Of a DNA stretch of 9,871 nucleotides, positions 1-7,018 are shown in pieces. The notes under the pieces were generated by a model. It worked only from the letters and a program-made list of their open reading frames with translations, ran no database searches and was not told the DNA's origin. The translations under genes and the position numbers were made by a program. Source of the DNA: JBDLRH01 sp039800165 (lineage in GTDB: Bacteria > Pseudomonadota > Gammaproteobacteria > Burkholderiales > Burkholderiaceae_C); the NCBI GenBank assembly GCA_039800165.1, contig JBDLRH010000110.1, forward strand, positions 1-9,871, read 5' to 3'. The number at the start of each line of letters is the position of its first letter. Positions within the stretch are counted from its first letter, which is position 1.

Positions 1-449
1 GCGTACGGGTCGGGCAGGCCCAGCGACAGCATCAGCAGCGACTCCAGCGTCTCCATCGCCTCGGCGTCGGCGTCGCTGGTTTCGTGGTCCCAACCCTGCG
101 CGTGCAGGGTGCCGTGGACCAGCAAGTGGGCGTAGTGCTCGGCCAGCGGCTTGCGCTGCTCGCGTGCCTCGCGTTCGATCACCGGCGCGCACAGCACCAG
201 GTCGGCCATCACCATCGGCTGCCGCGCGTAATCGAAGGTCAGCACGTTGGTGGCGTAGTCCTTGCCGCGGTACTGCCGGTTGAGCGCGCGGCCTTCGTCT
301 TCGCCGACGATGCGCACCGTGATCTCGGCGTCGGACTGCAATGCCTGCGCGATCCAGCGCTCGGCCCGGGCACGATTCAATGCGCTGCGGTGCGTTTCCC
401 GCCCACTGAAGGACGCGAACTGCAGGCTGAGATCAAGGAAAGGCGCCAT
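1..449 (-). CDS. ybeY: Endoribonuclease YbeY, 16S rRNA maturation (3' end cut by window)
   Basis: YbeY is a cytoplasmic zinc-dependent endoribonuclease needed for 16S rRNA 3'-end maturation and 70S ribosome quality control. The visible 149 residues carry the family signature HGTLHAQGWDHE, in which H112, H116 and H122 are the expected zinc ligands. The preceding RGKDYATNVLTFDY segment is also typical of the family. The E. coli protein is about 155 residues, so only a few C-terminal residues should lie beyond the left edge. The start chosen is the ATG at 449, giving MAPFLDLSLQFAS; no strong Shine-Dalgarno sequence precedes it. The gene lies 52 bp downstream of phoH on the same strand, the usual ybeZ-ybeY order, and is presumably co-transcribed with it. 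The family call is secure. The exact start is likely but not proven. Confidence 0.95.
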   Translation of the reverse strand, partial: MAPFLDLSLQFASFSGRETHRSALNRARAERWIAQALQSDAEITVRIVGEDEGRALNRQYRGKDYATNVLTFDYARQPMVMADLVLCAPVIEREAREQRKPLAEHYAHLLVHGTLHAQGWDHETSDADAEAMETLESLLMLSLGLPDPY

Positions 450-501
450 GATGAGCAGTGTAGTGACGCCGGCCCGCACCCACTTGGCTTGGGTGCAGCA
501 A
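450..501 (-). other. Stem-loop between phoH and ybeY
   Basis: Just after the phoH stop codon, the arms at 476-482 (GCACCCA) and 490-496 (TGGGTGC) are perfectly complementary over 7 bp and enclose a 7-nt loop. Five of the seven pairs are G-C. In the minus-strand transcript the hairpin is followed by a GC-rich stretch without a U-tract, so it does not look like an intrinsic terminator. It could set the relative amounts of phoH and ybeY mRNA, protect a 3' end, or be a processing site. The hairpin is seen in the sequence; any role is inference. Confidence 0.4.
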
Positions 502-1449
502 TCAACCCGATGACGCCCGCGACCGCGCCGCGTCGTAGGCATCAACGATGCGCGCCACCAGCGGATGCCGCACCACATCGGCGCTGGTGAAGCGCGAATG
601 CGCGATGCCCTTGACGCGCTTGAGCACCCGCTCGGCATCCACCAGCCCGCTCAGCTGGCCCTTGGGCAGGTCGATCTGGCTGATGTCGCCGGTCACCACG
701 CACTTGCTGCCAAAGCCGATGCGGGTGAGGAACATCTTCATCTGCTCGGGCGTGGTGTTCTGCGCTTCATCGAGGATGACGAAGGCGTGGTTGAGCGTGC
801 GGCCGCGCATGAAAGCCAGCGGCGCAATCTCCAGCGCCTGGCGCTCGAACGCCTTGGTCACCTTGTCGAAGCCCATCAGGTCGTACAGCGCGTCGTACAG
901 CGGCCGCAGGTACGGGTCGACCTTCTGGCTCAGGTCGCCGGGCAGAAAGCCGAGCTTCTCGCCCGCCTCCACCGCCGGGCGAGTCAGCACGATGCGCTGC
1001 ACCGCGCTGCGCTCGAGCGCATCCACCGCCATCGCCACCGCAAGATAGGTCTTGCCGGTTCCCGCGGGGCCGATGCCGAAGGTGATGTCGTGGTTGGCGA
1101 TGTTGTCCAGGTACACGCCCTGGTTCGGCGTGCGGGCGCGCAGGTCGGCACGCCGGGTGTGCAGGGTCAGGGCGCCATCATCGGCTTCGGCCAGTGGCGC
1201 GTCGCCGGCCAGCATCAGCTGCACCGTGGCGGGCTCGATCGGCCGCGCAGCGATTTCGTACATCGCCTGCAGCACCTCCATCGCGCGCTGTGCCTTGGCC
1301 TTGGGGCCGTCCACCTTGAACTGCTCGTGCCGGTGCGCGATGCGAACCGACAGCGCCGCCTCGATGCTGCGCAGGTGCTGGTCGGTCGGGCCGCACAGGT
1401 GCTGCAGCCGGGTGTTGTTGTGCGGTGTGAAGTCGTGGCGAAGGATCAT
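502..1449 (-). CDS. phoH: PhoH/YbeZ family ATPase
   Basis: A cytoplasmic P-loop NTPase of the PhoH family, linked to RNA metabolism and functionally to YbeY; some members have ATP-dependent RNA helicase-like activity. The 315-residue product has an N-terminal nucleic-acid-binding region (about 1-100), then the PhoH ATPase core. Walker A is GPAGTGKT at 127-134, Walker B is VILDEAQ with D227/E228, and the VVTGDISQIDLP segment (251-262) is the downstream sensor-like motif. LTRPAVEAGEKLGFLPG (about 165-181) is also family-typical. The frame stays open to an ATG at 1512, but I chose the ATG at 1449 (MILRHDFTPHNN) because it matches the usual betaproteobacterial N-terminus and the 1512 start would crowd the ruvA promoter region. 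No clear Shine-Dalgarno is visible. It is divergent from ruvA and upstream of ybeY. Confidence 0.95.
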   Translation of the reverse strand: MILRHDFTPHNNTRLQHLCGPTDQHLRSIEAALSVRIAHRHEQFKVDGPKAKAQRAMEVLQAMYEIAARPIEPATVQLMLAGDAPLAEADDGALTLHTRRADLRARTPNQGVYLDNIANHDITFGIGPAGTGKTYLAVAMAVDALERSAVQRIVLTRPAVEAGEKLGFLPGDLSQKVDPYLRPLYDALYDLMGFDKVTKAFERQALEIAPLAFMRGRTLNHAFVILDEAQNTTPEQMKMFLTRIGFGSKCVVTGDISQIDLPKGQLSGLVDAERVLKRVKGIAHSRFTSADVVRHPLVARIVDAYDAARSRASSG

Positions 1450-1519
1450 GGGGTGGGTGCGCTGCTGGTGCGCCGCTGCCGGGTATTGTCGCCGCGCGCC
1501 ATCCGATAACATCCCTGTC
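1450..1519 (+). promoter_or_regulatory. phoH/ruvA divergent intergenic region with a possible ruvA promoter
   Basis: These 70 bp separate two divergent start codons, so both promoters should lie here or in the adjoining coding ends. On the plus strand GATAAC at 1505-1510 is a plausible -10 element (4 of 6 consensus bases), with a weak GTATTG-like -35 about 16 bp upstream. If it is used, transcription would begin within a few bases of the ruvA GTG at 1520. I saw no LexA-type CTGT-N8-ACAG operator. The element is weak and could be chance. Confidence 0.25.
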
Positions 1520-2092
1520 GTGATCGGACGTCTGCAAGGCCTGCTGGCCGAAAAGAACCCCCCGCAGGTGCTGCTGGACTGCGGCGGCGTGGGCTACGAG
1601 GTCGACGTGCCGATGAGCACCTTCTACAACCTGCCGGCCACGGGCGAGCGCGTGACGCTGCTGACGCACTTTGTGGTGCGCGAGGATGCACAGATCCTCT
1701 ACGGTTTTGGCACCGCCGGCGAGCGCGAGGCCTTTCGCCAGCTGATCAAGATTTCGGGGGTGGGCCCGCGCACCGCGCTGTCCATCCTGAGCGGCCTGAG
1801 CGTGGCCGAGATCGCGCAGGCTGTCACCGCGCAGGATGCGGGGCGGCTGGTCAAGATTCCCGGCATCGGCAAGAAGACCGCCGAGCGGCTGCTGCTGGAG
1901 CTCAAGGGCAAGTTCGGTGCCGACCTCGGCGCGCGGCCCGCTGCGGCGCATGACAACCAGGCCGACATCCTGCAGGCGCTGGTGGCGCTGGGCTATAGCG
2001 ACAAGGAGGCGGCCGCAGCGCTCAAGTCGCTGCCGGCCGATGTGGGCGTGAGCGAAGGCATCAAGCTCGCGCTGAAGGCCCTGGCACGCTGA
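1520..2092 (+). CDS. ruvA: Holliday junction branch migration protein RuvA
   Basis: RuvA binds four-way Holliday junctions as a tetramer and loads RuvB for branch migration during recombination and repair. The 190-residue product has the expected three parts: an N-terminal OB-fold (about 1-65, starting MIGRLQGLL), two helix-hairpin-helix motifs (LIKISGVGPRTA at 75-86 and LVKIPGIGKKTAERL at 110-124), and a C-terminal three-helix RuvB-contacting domain (about 146-190, LQALVALGYSDKEAAAALK). The start is a GTG at 1520. The frame is open far upstream, but that part is a shadow of phoH, and the MIGRLQG start is near universal in the family. No Shine-Dalgarno is visible. ruvB follows after 27 bp. 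ruvC, adjacent in many proteobacteria, is absent here because phoH lies upstream. Confidence 0.96.
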   Translation: MIGRLQGLLAEKNPPQVLLDCGGVGYEVDVPMSTFYNLPATGERVTLLTHFVVREDAQILYGFGTAGEREAFRQLIKISGVGPRTALSILSGLSVAEIAQAVTAQDAGRLVKIPGIGKKTAERLLLELKGKFGADLGARPAAAHDNQADILQALVALGYSDKEAAAALKSLPADVGVSEGIKLALKALAR

Positions 2093-2119
2093 TTGACCGC
2101 GCGCACACGCACACCTTTC

Positions 2120-3193
2120 ATGGCCATCCAGACCGACGACCTCAACAGCGCGCCCGCACCGCAGCGCGTGGTGTCGGCTGCGGCCACGTCGCCGAAGGAA
2201 GAGGCGATCGAGCGTGCGCTGCGCCCGAAGCTGCTGGACGAATATGTGGGCCAGCAGAAGGTGCGCGAGCAGCTGGAGATCTTCATCGGTGCGGCCAAGA
2301 AGCGCAGCGAGGCGCTGGACCATGTGCTGCTGTTCGGCCCGCCGGGCCTGGGCAAGACGACCCTCTCCCACATCATTGCGCAGGAGCTCGGCGTGAACCT
2401 GCGCCAGACCAGCGGGCCGGTGCTGGAGAAGCCCAAGGACCTGGCCGCGCTGCTGACCAACCTTGAGCCCAACGATGTGCTGTTCATTGACGAGATCCAC
2501 CGCCTGTCGCCGGTGGTCGAAGAGATCCTCTACCCCGCGCTCGAGGACTACCAGATCGACATCATGATCGGCGAGGGGCCTGCGGCGCGCAGCATCAAGC
2601 TCGACCTGCAGCCCTTCACCCTGGTGGGTGCCACCACCCGCGCCGGCATGCTGACCAACCCGCTGCGCGACCGCTTTGGCATCGTCGCGCGGCTGGAGTT
2701 CTATTCCGCCGAGGAGCTGGCGCGCATCGTCACGCGCAGCGCCGGGCTGCTGAATGCGCCGATGGACGCAGAAGGGGGCGTGGAGATCGCGCGGCGCTCG
2801 CGCGGTACGCCGCGCATCGCCAACCGGCTGCTGCGCCGTGTGCGCGACTATGCCGACGTGAAGGGCGCCGGCCGCATCACCGCAGACATCGCGAACAAGG
2901 CGCTGGCCATGCTCGATGTGGACCCGCAGGGCTTCGATGTGATGGACCGCAAGCTGCTCGAAGCCGTCATCCACCGCTTTGACGGCGGGCCGGTGGGGCT
3001 GGACAACATTGCAGCGAGCATCGGCGAAGAGCGCGACACGATCGAGGATGTGATCGAGCCCTACCTGATCCAGCAGGGCTACCTGCAGCGCACGCCGCGC
3101 GGCCGGGTGGCCACGCTGGCCGCGTACCGGCACCTGGGTGTGACCGCGCCGCGCGCTGCGGGCGGCGAGTTGTTCACGCCCGGCGAGGGCTGA
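2120..3193 (+). CDS. ruvB: Holliday junction branch migration ATPase RuvB
   Basis: RuvB is the AAA+ hexameric motor that pumps DNA through RuvA-bound Holliday junctions. The product is 357 residues, slightly longer than E. coli RuvB (336) because of an N-terminal extension of about 25 residues, common in Burkholderiales. Walker A is GPPGLGKT at 73-80, Walker B is LFIDEIHR with D124/E125, sensor 1 is GATTRAGML (about 170-178), and PLRDRFG follows with the arginine-finger region. The C-terminal winged helix is evident from GPVGLDNIAASIGEERDTIE to QQGYLQRTPRGRVA. The ATG at 2120 (MAIQTDDLN) is preferred; a TTG at 2093 directly after the ruvA stop would add nine residues of low-complexity sequence. 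The gene is co-directional with ruvA and ends 18 bp before the convergent DSD1-family gene. Confidence 0.97.
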   Translation: MAIQTDDLNSAPAPQRVVSAAATSPKEEAIERALRPKLLDEYVGQQKVREQLEIFIGAAKKRSEALDHVLLFGPPGLGKTTLSHIIAQELGVNLRQTSGPVLEKPKDLAALLTNLEPNDVLFIDEIHRLSPVVEEILYPALEDYQIDIMIGEGPAARSIKLDLQPFTLVGATTRAGMLTNPLRDRFGIVARLEFYSAEELARIVTRSAGLLNAPMDAEGGVEIARRSRGTPRIANRLLRRVRDYADVKGAGRITADIANKALAMLDVDPQGFDVMDRKLLEAVIHRFDGGPVGLDNIAASIGEERDTIEDVIEPYLIQQGYLQRTPRGRVATLAAYRHLGVTAPRAAGGELFTPGEG

Positions 3194-3211
3194 AGCCCCG
3201 GGCGCACCGGC

Positions 3212-4411
3212 TTACGTCAAGGCCCCGCGCGCATCCACCGGGATGATGCGCTCCACCACGCCGACTTGCAGCCCGCCGCGCACGCCGATCATCGCGTCGT
3301 GCAGGTTCACCGTCGGGTCGCAGTGGCCGGGAATCAGCCAGACGATGTCGCCAATGGCGGGCAGCGCAGGCAGCGCGCAATCGCCTGCATTCGCAGGGCC
3401 ACCACTGCGCACGCGCAGCACACCGTGTTCATCGCCGCCGCTGAAGTAGTCCAGCCCCGCGGGCCAGTGCACCTCGGGCATGCCTGAATCGATGGCGTGG
3501 CTCTTGTGGCCCGCGTCGCACACCGCGTGCTGCGGGTAGCGGCCGGTGACCTGGCTCTTCACGAACAGCGCAGGCTCGAACGGCGGCTGCCCGGCATCGC
3601 GCTCGTTGCGCCGGTAGTCCGCGTCCATGAACAGGAACGAACCCACCTGCAGCTCGTGCCAGGCGCCTGTGGCCGATTCGTGAACCATGGTGCCGGTGCC
3701 GGCGCCGGTGACGCACGGCACCGGCAGGCCCAGCGCTTCGATCGCGGTGCGCGCCTGCGCCACTGCATCGGCGGCAGCGGCGATGGCATCGCGCCTTTCC
3801 TGCACGCTGCGCAGATGCTGCGCGCGCCCCTGGTAGGCCTGCAGGCCCGCCAGTCGCAGGCCGGCATGGCTTGCGACACGCTGCGCAAGCGCAGCCGCCT
3901 GCGCAGGCGGGATGCCGCAGCGGCCGTGGCCCACATCCACCTCGACATAGACATCGATGAGCGGCGCGGACGACGTGGCCGCGGCAGGCCCGATGGCGCG
4001 CACCGCATTGGCCAGCGCCTGCACGCCTTGCTCGCTGTCCACCGCAATCCCCAGCCGGCCGCCGCGCGACTGCAGCTGCCGCGCCAGTGCTGCCACCCGC
4101 GCCAGCTTGTGCGGCGCAATCACTTCGTTGCTGATGTGGATGTCGTTCACGCCACCCGCGGCCATCGCCTCGGCCTCGGCGGTCTTTTGCACGCACACGC
4201 CCACCGCACCCGCCTGCATCTGCATCAGGCCGATCTGCGCGCTTTTGTGCATCTTGGCGTGGGGCCGCCAGCGCATGCGGTGCTGCTGCGCAAACTGCGC
4301 CATGCGTTGCAGGTTGCGCTCCATCGCATCGAGGTCGACCACCAGCGCGGGCGTGTCGATCGCATCGACGCCCTGGCCGACCAGCGTGTTCAGTGTGTTC
4401 GGCGAGTACAT
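3212..4411 (-). CDS. DSD1-family PLP enzyme, probably D-threonine / 3-hydroxy-D-aspartate aldolase-like
   Basis: A 399-residue fold-type III pyridoxal-phosphate enzyme with an alanine-racemase-like N-terminal barrel and a C-terminal D-serine-dehydratase-like domain. The motif RPHAKMHK (49-56) provides the predicted PLP Schiff-base lysine K53. GTGTMVHES and FMDADY (about 238-266) form the family's cofactor and active-site region. The C-terminal metal motif is PGHCDPTVNLHD, with H363 and D365. In characterised family members an H-x-D pair is known from D-threonine aldolase and H-x-C from eukaryotic D-serine dehydratase, so aldolase chemistry on a beta-hydroxy-D-amino acid is the better guess; substrate is unproven. 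The ATG at 4411 (MYSPNTLNTLVGQG) lies 4 nt after the phosphatase stop. Upstream ATGs at 4432 and 4462 are possible but would overlap that gene. The family is secure; the reaction is inferred. Confidence 0.85.
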   Translation of the reverse strand: MYSPNTLNTLVGQGVDAIDTPALVVDLDAMERNLQRMAQFAQQHRMRWRPHAKMHKSAQIGLMQMQAGAVGVCVQKTAEAEAMAAGGVNDIHISNEVIAPHKLARVAALARQLQSRGGRLGIAVDSEQGVQALANAVRAIGPAAATSSAPLIDVYVEVDVGHGRCGIPPAQAAALAQRVASHAGLRLAGLQAYQGRAQHLRSVQERRDAIAAAADAVAQARTAIEALGLPVPCVTGAGTGTMVHESATGAWHELQVGSFLFMDADYRRNERDAGQPPFEPALFVKSQVTGRYPQHAVCDAGHKSHAIDSGMPEVHWPAGLDYFSGGDEHGVLRVRSGGPANAGDCALPALPAIGDIVWLIPGHCDPTVNLHDAMIGVRGGLQVGVVERIIPVDARGALT

Positions 4412-4415
4412 GGCT

Positions 4416-5063
4416 TCAGGCGGTCTGCTCATCCAGGCTGTCCTGTTCCAGGTGCCGCACATCGCCCCAGCCCACCAGGCTCAGGCCTTGCGGCGTCCAC
4501 AGCAGCCGGTTGATGGCGGCGTTGCCCAGGTGCCAGGTGCGCGGGGCCTGCATCTCCTGGCGGCTGGCCAGGCGGTACACCATGTCGAGGATGCCGCCGT
4601 GCGCGACCAGCACCAGCTGCTCGCCGATGTGCGCCGATGCGATCGCATCCAGCGTGCCCTGCACCCGGTCGCGCACCTGCAGCAGCGATTCGCCGCCCAC
4701 CGGTGTCCAGTGCGGCACGCGGGTGCGCCAGGCGTGTGCATCGTCAGGCCAGCGGGTCTCGATCTCGTCGAAGCTCAGGCCCTCGAAGTGGCCGAAGGCC
4801 CGCTCGCGCAGGCCGATGTGGTGGCGTACCTGCAGCGCGCCTTCGGCATGCGCCTGCGCGATGGCCAGTGCCGTGTCGGCGGCGCGTTGCAGGTCACTGG
4901 CGTATACGGCGGCCTTGGGCTCGTCGGCCAGCGCCTGTGCCACCCGCTTCGCCTGCCAGCGGCCGGTGTCGTTGAGGGCGATGTCGGTGTGGCCCTGGAT
5001 GCGCGAATCGGCGTTCCAGTGGGTCTCGCCGTGGCGGATCAGGATCAGTCGGGTGGCTTGCAT
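4416..5063 (-). CDS. Histidine phosphatase (phosphoglycerate-mutase-like)
   Basis: A 215-residue cytoplasmic member of histidine phosphatase branch 1, the cofactor-independent phosphatases related to GpmB and CobC. The catalytic signature is LILIRHGET, with R10 and phosphoacceptor H11. R60 (SDLQR), E87 (LRERAFGHFEG, the likely acid/base residue) and H155 (VLVAHGGILD) complete the expected active site. The length is normal for small phosphatases of this branch. Substrate cannot be read from the sequence: phosphoglycerate, alpha-ribazole phosphate and other phosphoesters are all handled by close relatives, and no cobalamin gene is nearby to favour CobC. The start is the ATG at 5063 (MQATRLILIRHG), 20 nt after the lipoprotein stop. 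The open frame extends to 5318 but overlaps the lipoprotein gene and has no family character there. The DSD1 gene follows by 4 nt, suggesting translational coupling. Confidence 0.9.
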   Translation of the reverse strand: MQATRLILIRHGETHWNADSRIQGHTDIALNDTGRWQAKRVAQALADEPKAAVYASDLQRAADTALAIAQAHAEGALQVRHHIGLRERAFGHFEGLSFDEIETRWPDDAHAWRTRVPHWTPVGGESLLQVRDRVQGTLDAIASAHIGEQLVLVAHGGILDMVYRLASRQEMQAPRTWHLGNAAINRLLWTPQGLSLVGWGDVRHLEQDSLDEQTA

Positions 5064-5083
5064 GCGATGGGTGCGGGCCGCGC

Positions 5084-5677
5084 TCAGCGCAGCGGGGTGT
5101 CGATGCGGATCTGCCGCACGCCATCGGGTGGCGCCGGAAAGTCGCGCAGCGCGGCTTCGAACAGGGTGGACAGGATGCGCGGGCTGGGGCCCCAAGGGCC
5201 TTCGCTCACGGCGCGGGTTTCGTACGCCACCTGACCACCGGCCAGTTCGCGCAGCGTCAGCGTCACTTCGTGCCGCGTCCAGCTGGGCTCGGGCAGACGC
5301 ATCGCCCACGGCGACCACGGGTCGCCCGGCCAGCGCAGCGTGCCGCGCAGCGGGCCGATGCCGAAGTGGGGCGTGGCGTAGGGCGACACCATCGGCTGGG
5401 TGCGCGCCTCCAGCCGCAGGCTGTAGCGCGCTGCGGCGTCGTCGCGCACCAGCCCCACGCGCTGCAGCGCCGGCAGGGCGATCGCTTCGAGCTCGGCTTG
5501 CTGCGCCGGGCTGCGCGAGAGCGCCTGCTCAAAGCGAAACGGCGCCGGTGGCGTGAGGGCGCGTACCTGGCTGAAGCTGCGCACCTCGCTGTCGATCATC
5601 ACCGTGCTGGCGCAGCCGGCCAGCAGCGCTGGCAGCACCAGCAGCGCCAGGCGCAGCCGCTGCAGCCACCGCAGCAT
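5084..5677 (-). CDS. DUF4136-family outer-membrane lipoprotein
   Basis: A predicted lipoprotein of 197 residues. The N-terminus has a positively charged stretch, a hydrophobic core and the lipobox LAGC, so C22 is the expected lipidated residue. Residue +2 is Ala rather than Asp, which by the Lol rule favours the outer membrane. The mature part resembles DUF4136 proteins: an early VRSFSQV segment, PFRFEQALSRSPAQQAELE, then VGLVRDDAAARYSLRLEA and, near the end, YETRAVSEGPWG and FEAALRDFPAPPDGVR. The family has no established function. The ATG at 5677 shares one base with the ttcA stop (TGATG), implying translational coupling; a GTG at 5680 immediately upstream is an alternative adding one residue. 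The family call comes from recalled sequence patterns and was not searched. Confidence 0.85.
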   Translation of the reverse strand: MLRWLQRLRLALLVLPALLAGCASTVMIDSEVRSFSQVRALTPPAPFRFEQALSRSPAQQAELEAIALPALQRVGLVRDDAAARYSLRLEARTQPMVSPYATPHFGIGPLRGTLRWPGDPWSPWAMRLPEPSWTRHEVTLTLRELAGGQVAYETRAVSEGPWGPSPRILSTLFEAALRDFPAPPDGVRQIRIDTPLR

Positions 5678-6633
5678 CACAGCCGCACCACCTGCACGGC
5701 TGGCAGAGCCCCCGCTGCGGGCGACGGAAATTCCTCAGTATCGAAAGCGCGGTCGCCGTCGGCATCGGGCACGCCGGTGGTCTTCAGGCCCTTGAAGTCG
5801 TAGTGCGACGCGTCCATCAGGTGCGACGGCACCACGTTGCCGAGCGCGCTGAACATGTTCTCGATGCGGCCGGGATGCTTCTTCTCCCACTCGCGCAGCA
5901 TCGCGGCCACCTGCTTGCGCTGCAGGTTCTCCTGGCTGCCGCACAGGGTGCACGGGATGATGGGGAACTGCCGGTGCTCGGCCCAGCGGATCAGGTCACG
6001 CTCGGCCACGTAGGCCAGCGGGCGGATCACGATGTGGCGGCCGTCGTCGCTCACCAGTTTGGGCGGCATGCCCTTGAGCTTGCCGCCGAAGAACATGTTG
6101 AGGAAGAAGGTCTGCAGCATGTCGTCGCGGTGGTGGCCCAGCGCGATCTTGGTGGCGCCCAGCTCGTCGGCCACGCGGTACAAGATGCCGCGGCGCAGCC
6201 GGCTGCACAGGCTGCACATCGTCTTGCCCTCGGGGATCTTGTCCTTGACGATGGAGTAGGTGTCCTGCTCCTCGATGTGAAAGGGCACGCCGGTGGAGCG
6301 CAGGTACTCGGGCAGCACATGCTCCGGAAATCCCGGCTGCTTCTGGTCGAGGTTCACCGCCACAATGTCGAAGTGAATCGGTGCGCGCGCCTTGAGCTTG
6401 AGCAGGATGTCGAGCATGCCGTAGCTGTCCTTGCCGCCCGACAGGCACACCATCACCTTGTCGCCTTCCTCGATCATGTTGAAGTCGACGATGGCGCGGC
6501 CCATCTCGCGGCACAGGCGCTTCTCGAGCTTGTGCGTCTCGCGCTCGATCTTCAGCTGGCGCGTGCGGTCGGCCGCCGCGTCGCTGCTGTCGGGCGTGTC
6601 AAGCGAGGTCCATGCCTCGGTGATTGCATTCAT
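5677..6633 (-). CDS. ttcA: tRNA 2-thiocytidine(32) synthetase TtcA
   Basis: TtcA is a cytoplasmic, iron-sulfur-dependent enzyme that activates C32 of certain tRNAs with ATP and replaces its 2-oxygen with sulfur. The 318-residue protein is close to the E. coli length of about 311. It has the PP-loop SGGKDS at 65-70 and two CxxC pairs, C140/C143 (MCSLCSR) and C228/C231 (PCTLCGS); cysteines in these motifs hold the Fe-S cluster in the family. GHHRDDMLQTFFLNMFFGG (about 166-184) and VIRPLAYVAE are also typical. The ATG at 6633 (MNAITEAW) is chosen, 4 nt after the folB stop; an ATG at 6693 would sit inside folB. The stop overlaps the start of the lipoprotein gene by one base. The catalytic motifs are intact. 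Confidence 0.96.
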   Translation of the reverse strand: MNAITEAWTSLDTPDSSDAAADRTRQLKIERETHKLEKRLCREMGRAIVDFNMIEEGDKVMVCLSGGKDSYGMLDILLKLKARAPIHFDIVAVNLDQKQPGFPEHVLPEYLRSTGVPFHIEEQDTYSIVKDKIPEGKTMCSLCSRLRRGILYRVADELGATKIALGHHRDDMLQTFFLNMFFGGKLKGMPPKLVSDDGRHIVIRPLAYVAERDLIRWAEHRQFPIIPCTLCGSQENLQRKQVAAMLREWEKKHPGRIENMFSALGNVVPSHLMDASHYDFKGLKTTGVPDADGDRAFDTEEFPSPAAGALPAVQVVRL

Positions 6634-6637
6634 GGGG

Positions 6638-7006
6638 TCACCATTGCCCTGTCTCGACGCGAATCGCCACTTCGCAGTCGTCAAAGATTTCAAGTTTGGC
6701 GATCTTCACCCGCACGCCGATCACGCCGCGCAGCTGCATCAGCCGGTGCGCCAGCTTGCCGATCAGGCTTTCCAGCAGGTTCACATGCTCGGCGGTGCAC
6801 TCGTCGATGATGATCTGGCGCACCTTGCGGTAGTCCAGCACATGGGTGATGTCGTCGTCGCGCGGGCGCAGGTCTTGCGTGCCGAGGTTCAGTTCGGCGT
6901 CCACCTGGATCGGCTGCGGCGCAGTCTTCTCGTGGTCGAGGATGCCCAGGTTCGCGTCGAAGCGAAGCCCGGTGAGCGACAGCGTCTGGTTGCCCTTGGT
7001 CAGCAT
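6638..7006 (-). CDS. folB: Dihydroneopterin aldolase FolB
   Basis: FolB converts 7,8-dihydroneopterin to 6-hydroxymethyl-dihydropterin and glycolaldehyde in folate synthesis; many homologues also epimerise to dihydromonapterin. The 122-residue product has the expected length and fold markers: LSLTGLRFDANLGILDHEK with the conserved glutamate at E26, the DDITHVLDYRKVRQII helix, EHVNLLESLIGKLAHRL, and VRVKIAKLEIFDD with the likely catalytic lysine K104. That lysine is followed by LEIFDD rather than the proline seen in E. coli FolB, so the C-terminal strand is of a variant type. A good Shine-Dalgarno (GAGGGG) lies about nine bases before the ATG at 7006, one of the clearest in the window. The SDR gene ends 12 nt upstream and ttcA begins 4 nt downstream. 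Confidence 0.88.
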   Translation of the reverse strand: MLTKGNQTLSLTGLRFDANLGILDHEKTAPQPIQVDAELNLGTQDLRPRDDDITHVLDYRKVRQIIIDECTAEHVNLLESLIGKLAHRLMQLRGVIGVRVKIAKLEIFDDCEVAIRVETGQW

Positions 7007-7018
7007 CGCGTGATCCCC

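Noticed and set aside
565..1509. Long open frames antisense to phoH (plus strand), and the 651-residue minus-strand frame across ruvAB (1178-3133).
   Set aside because: They mirror genuine, motif-bearing genes and are rich in Arg, Ala and His, as expected for shadow frames in GC-rich DNA. No domain or independent start signal supports them.
3193..3213. AAGCC...GGCTT inverted repeat between convergent ruvB and the DSD1-family gene as a bidirectional terminator.
   Set aside because: The stem is only 5 bp with an 11-nt loop, includes stop-codon bases of both genes and has no T-tract. Chance is as likely.
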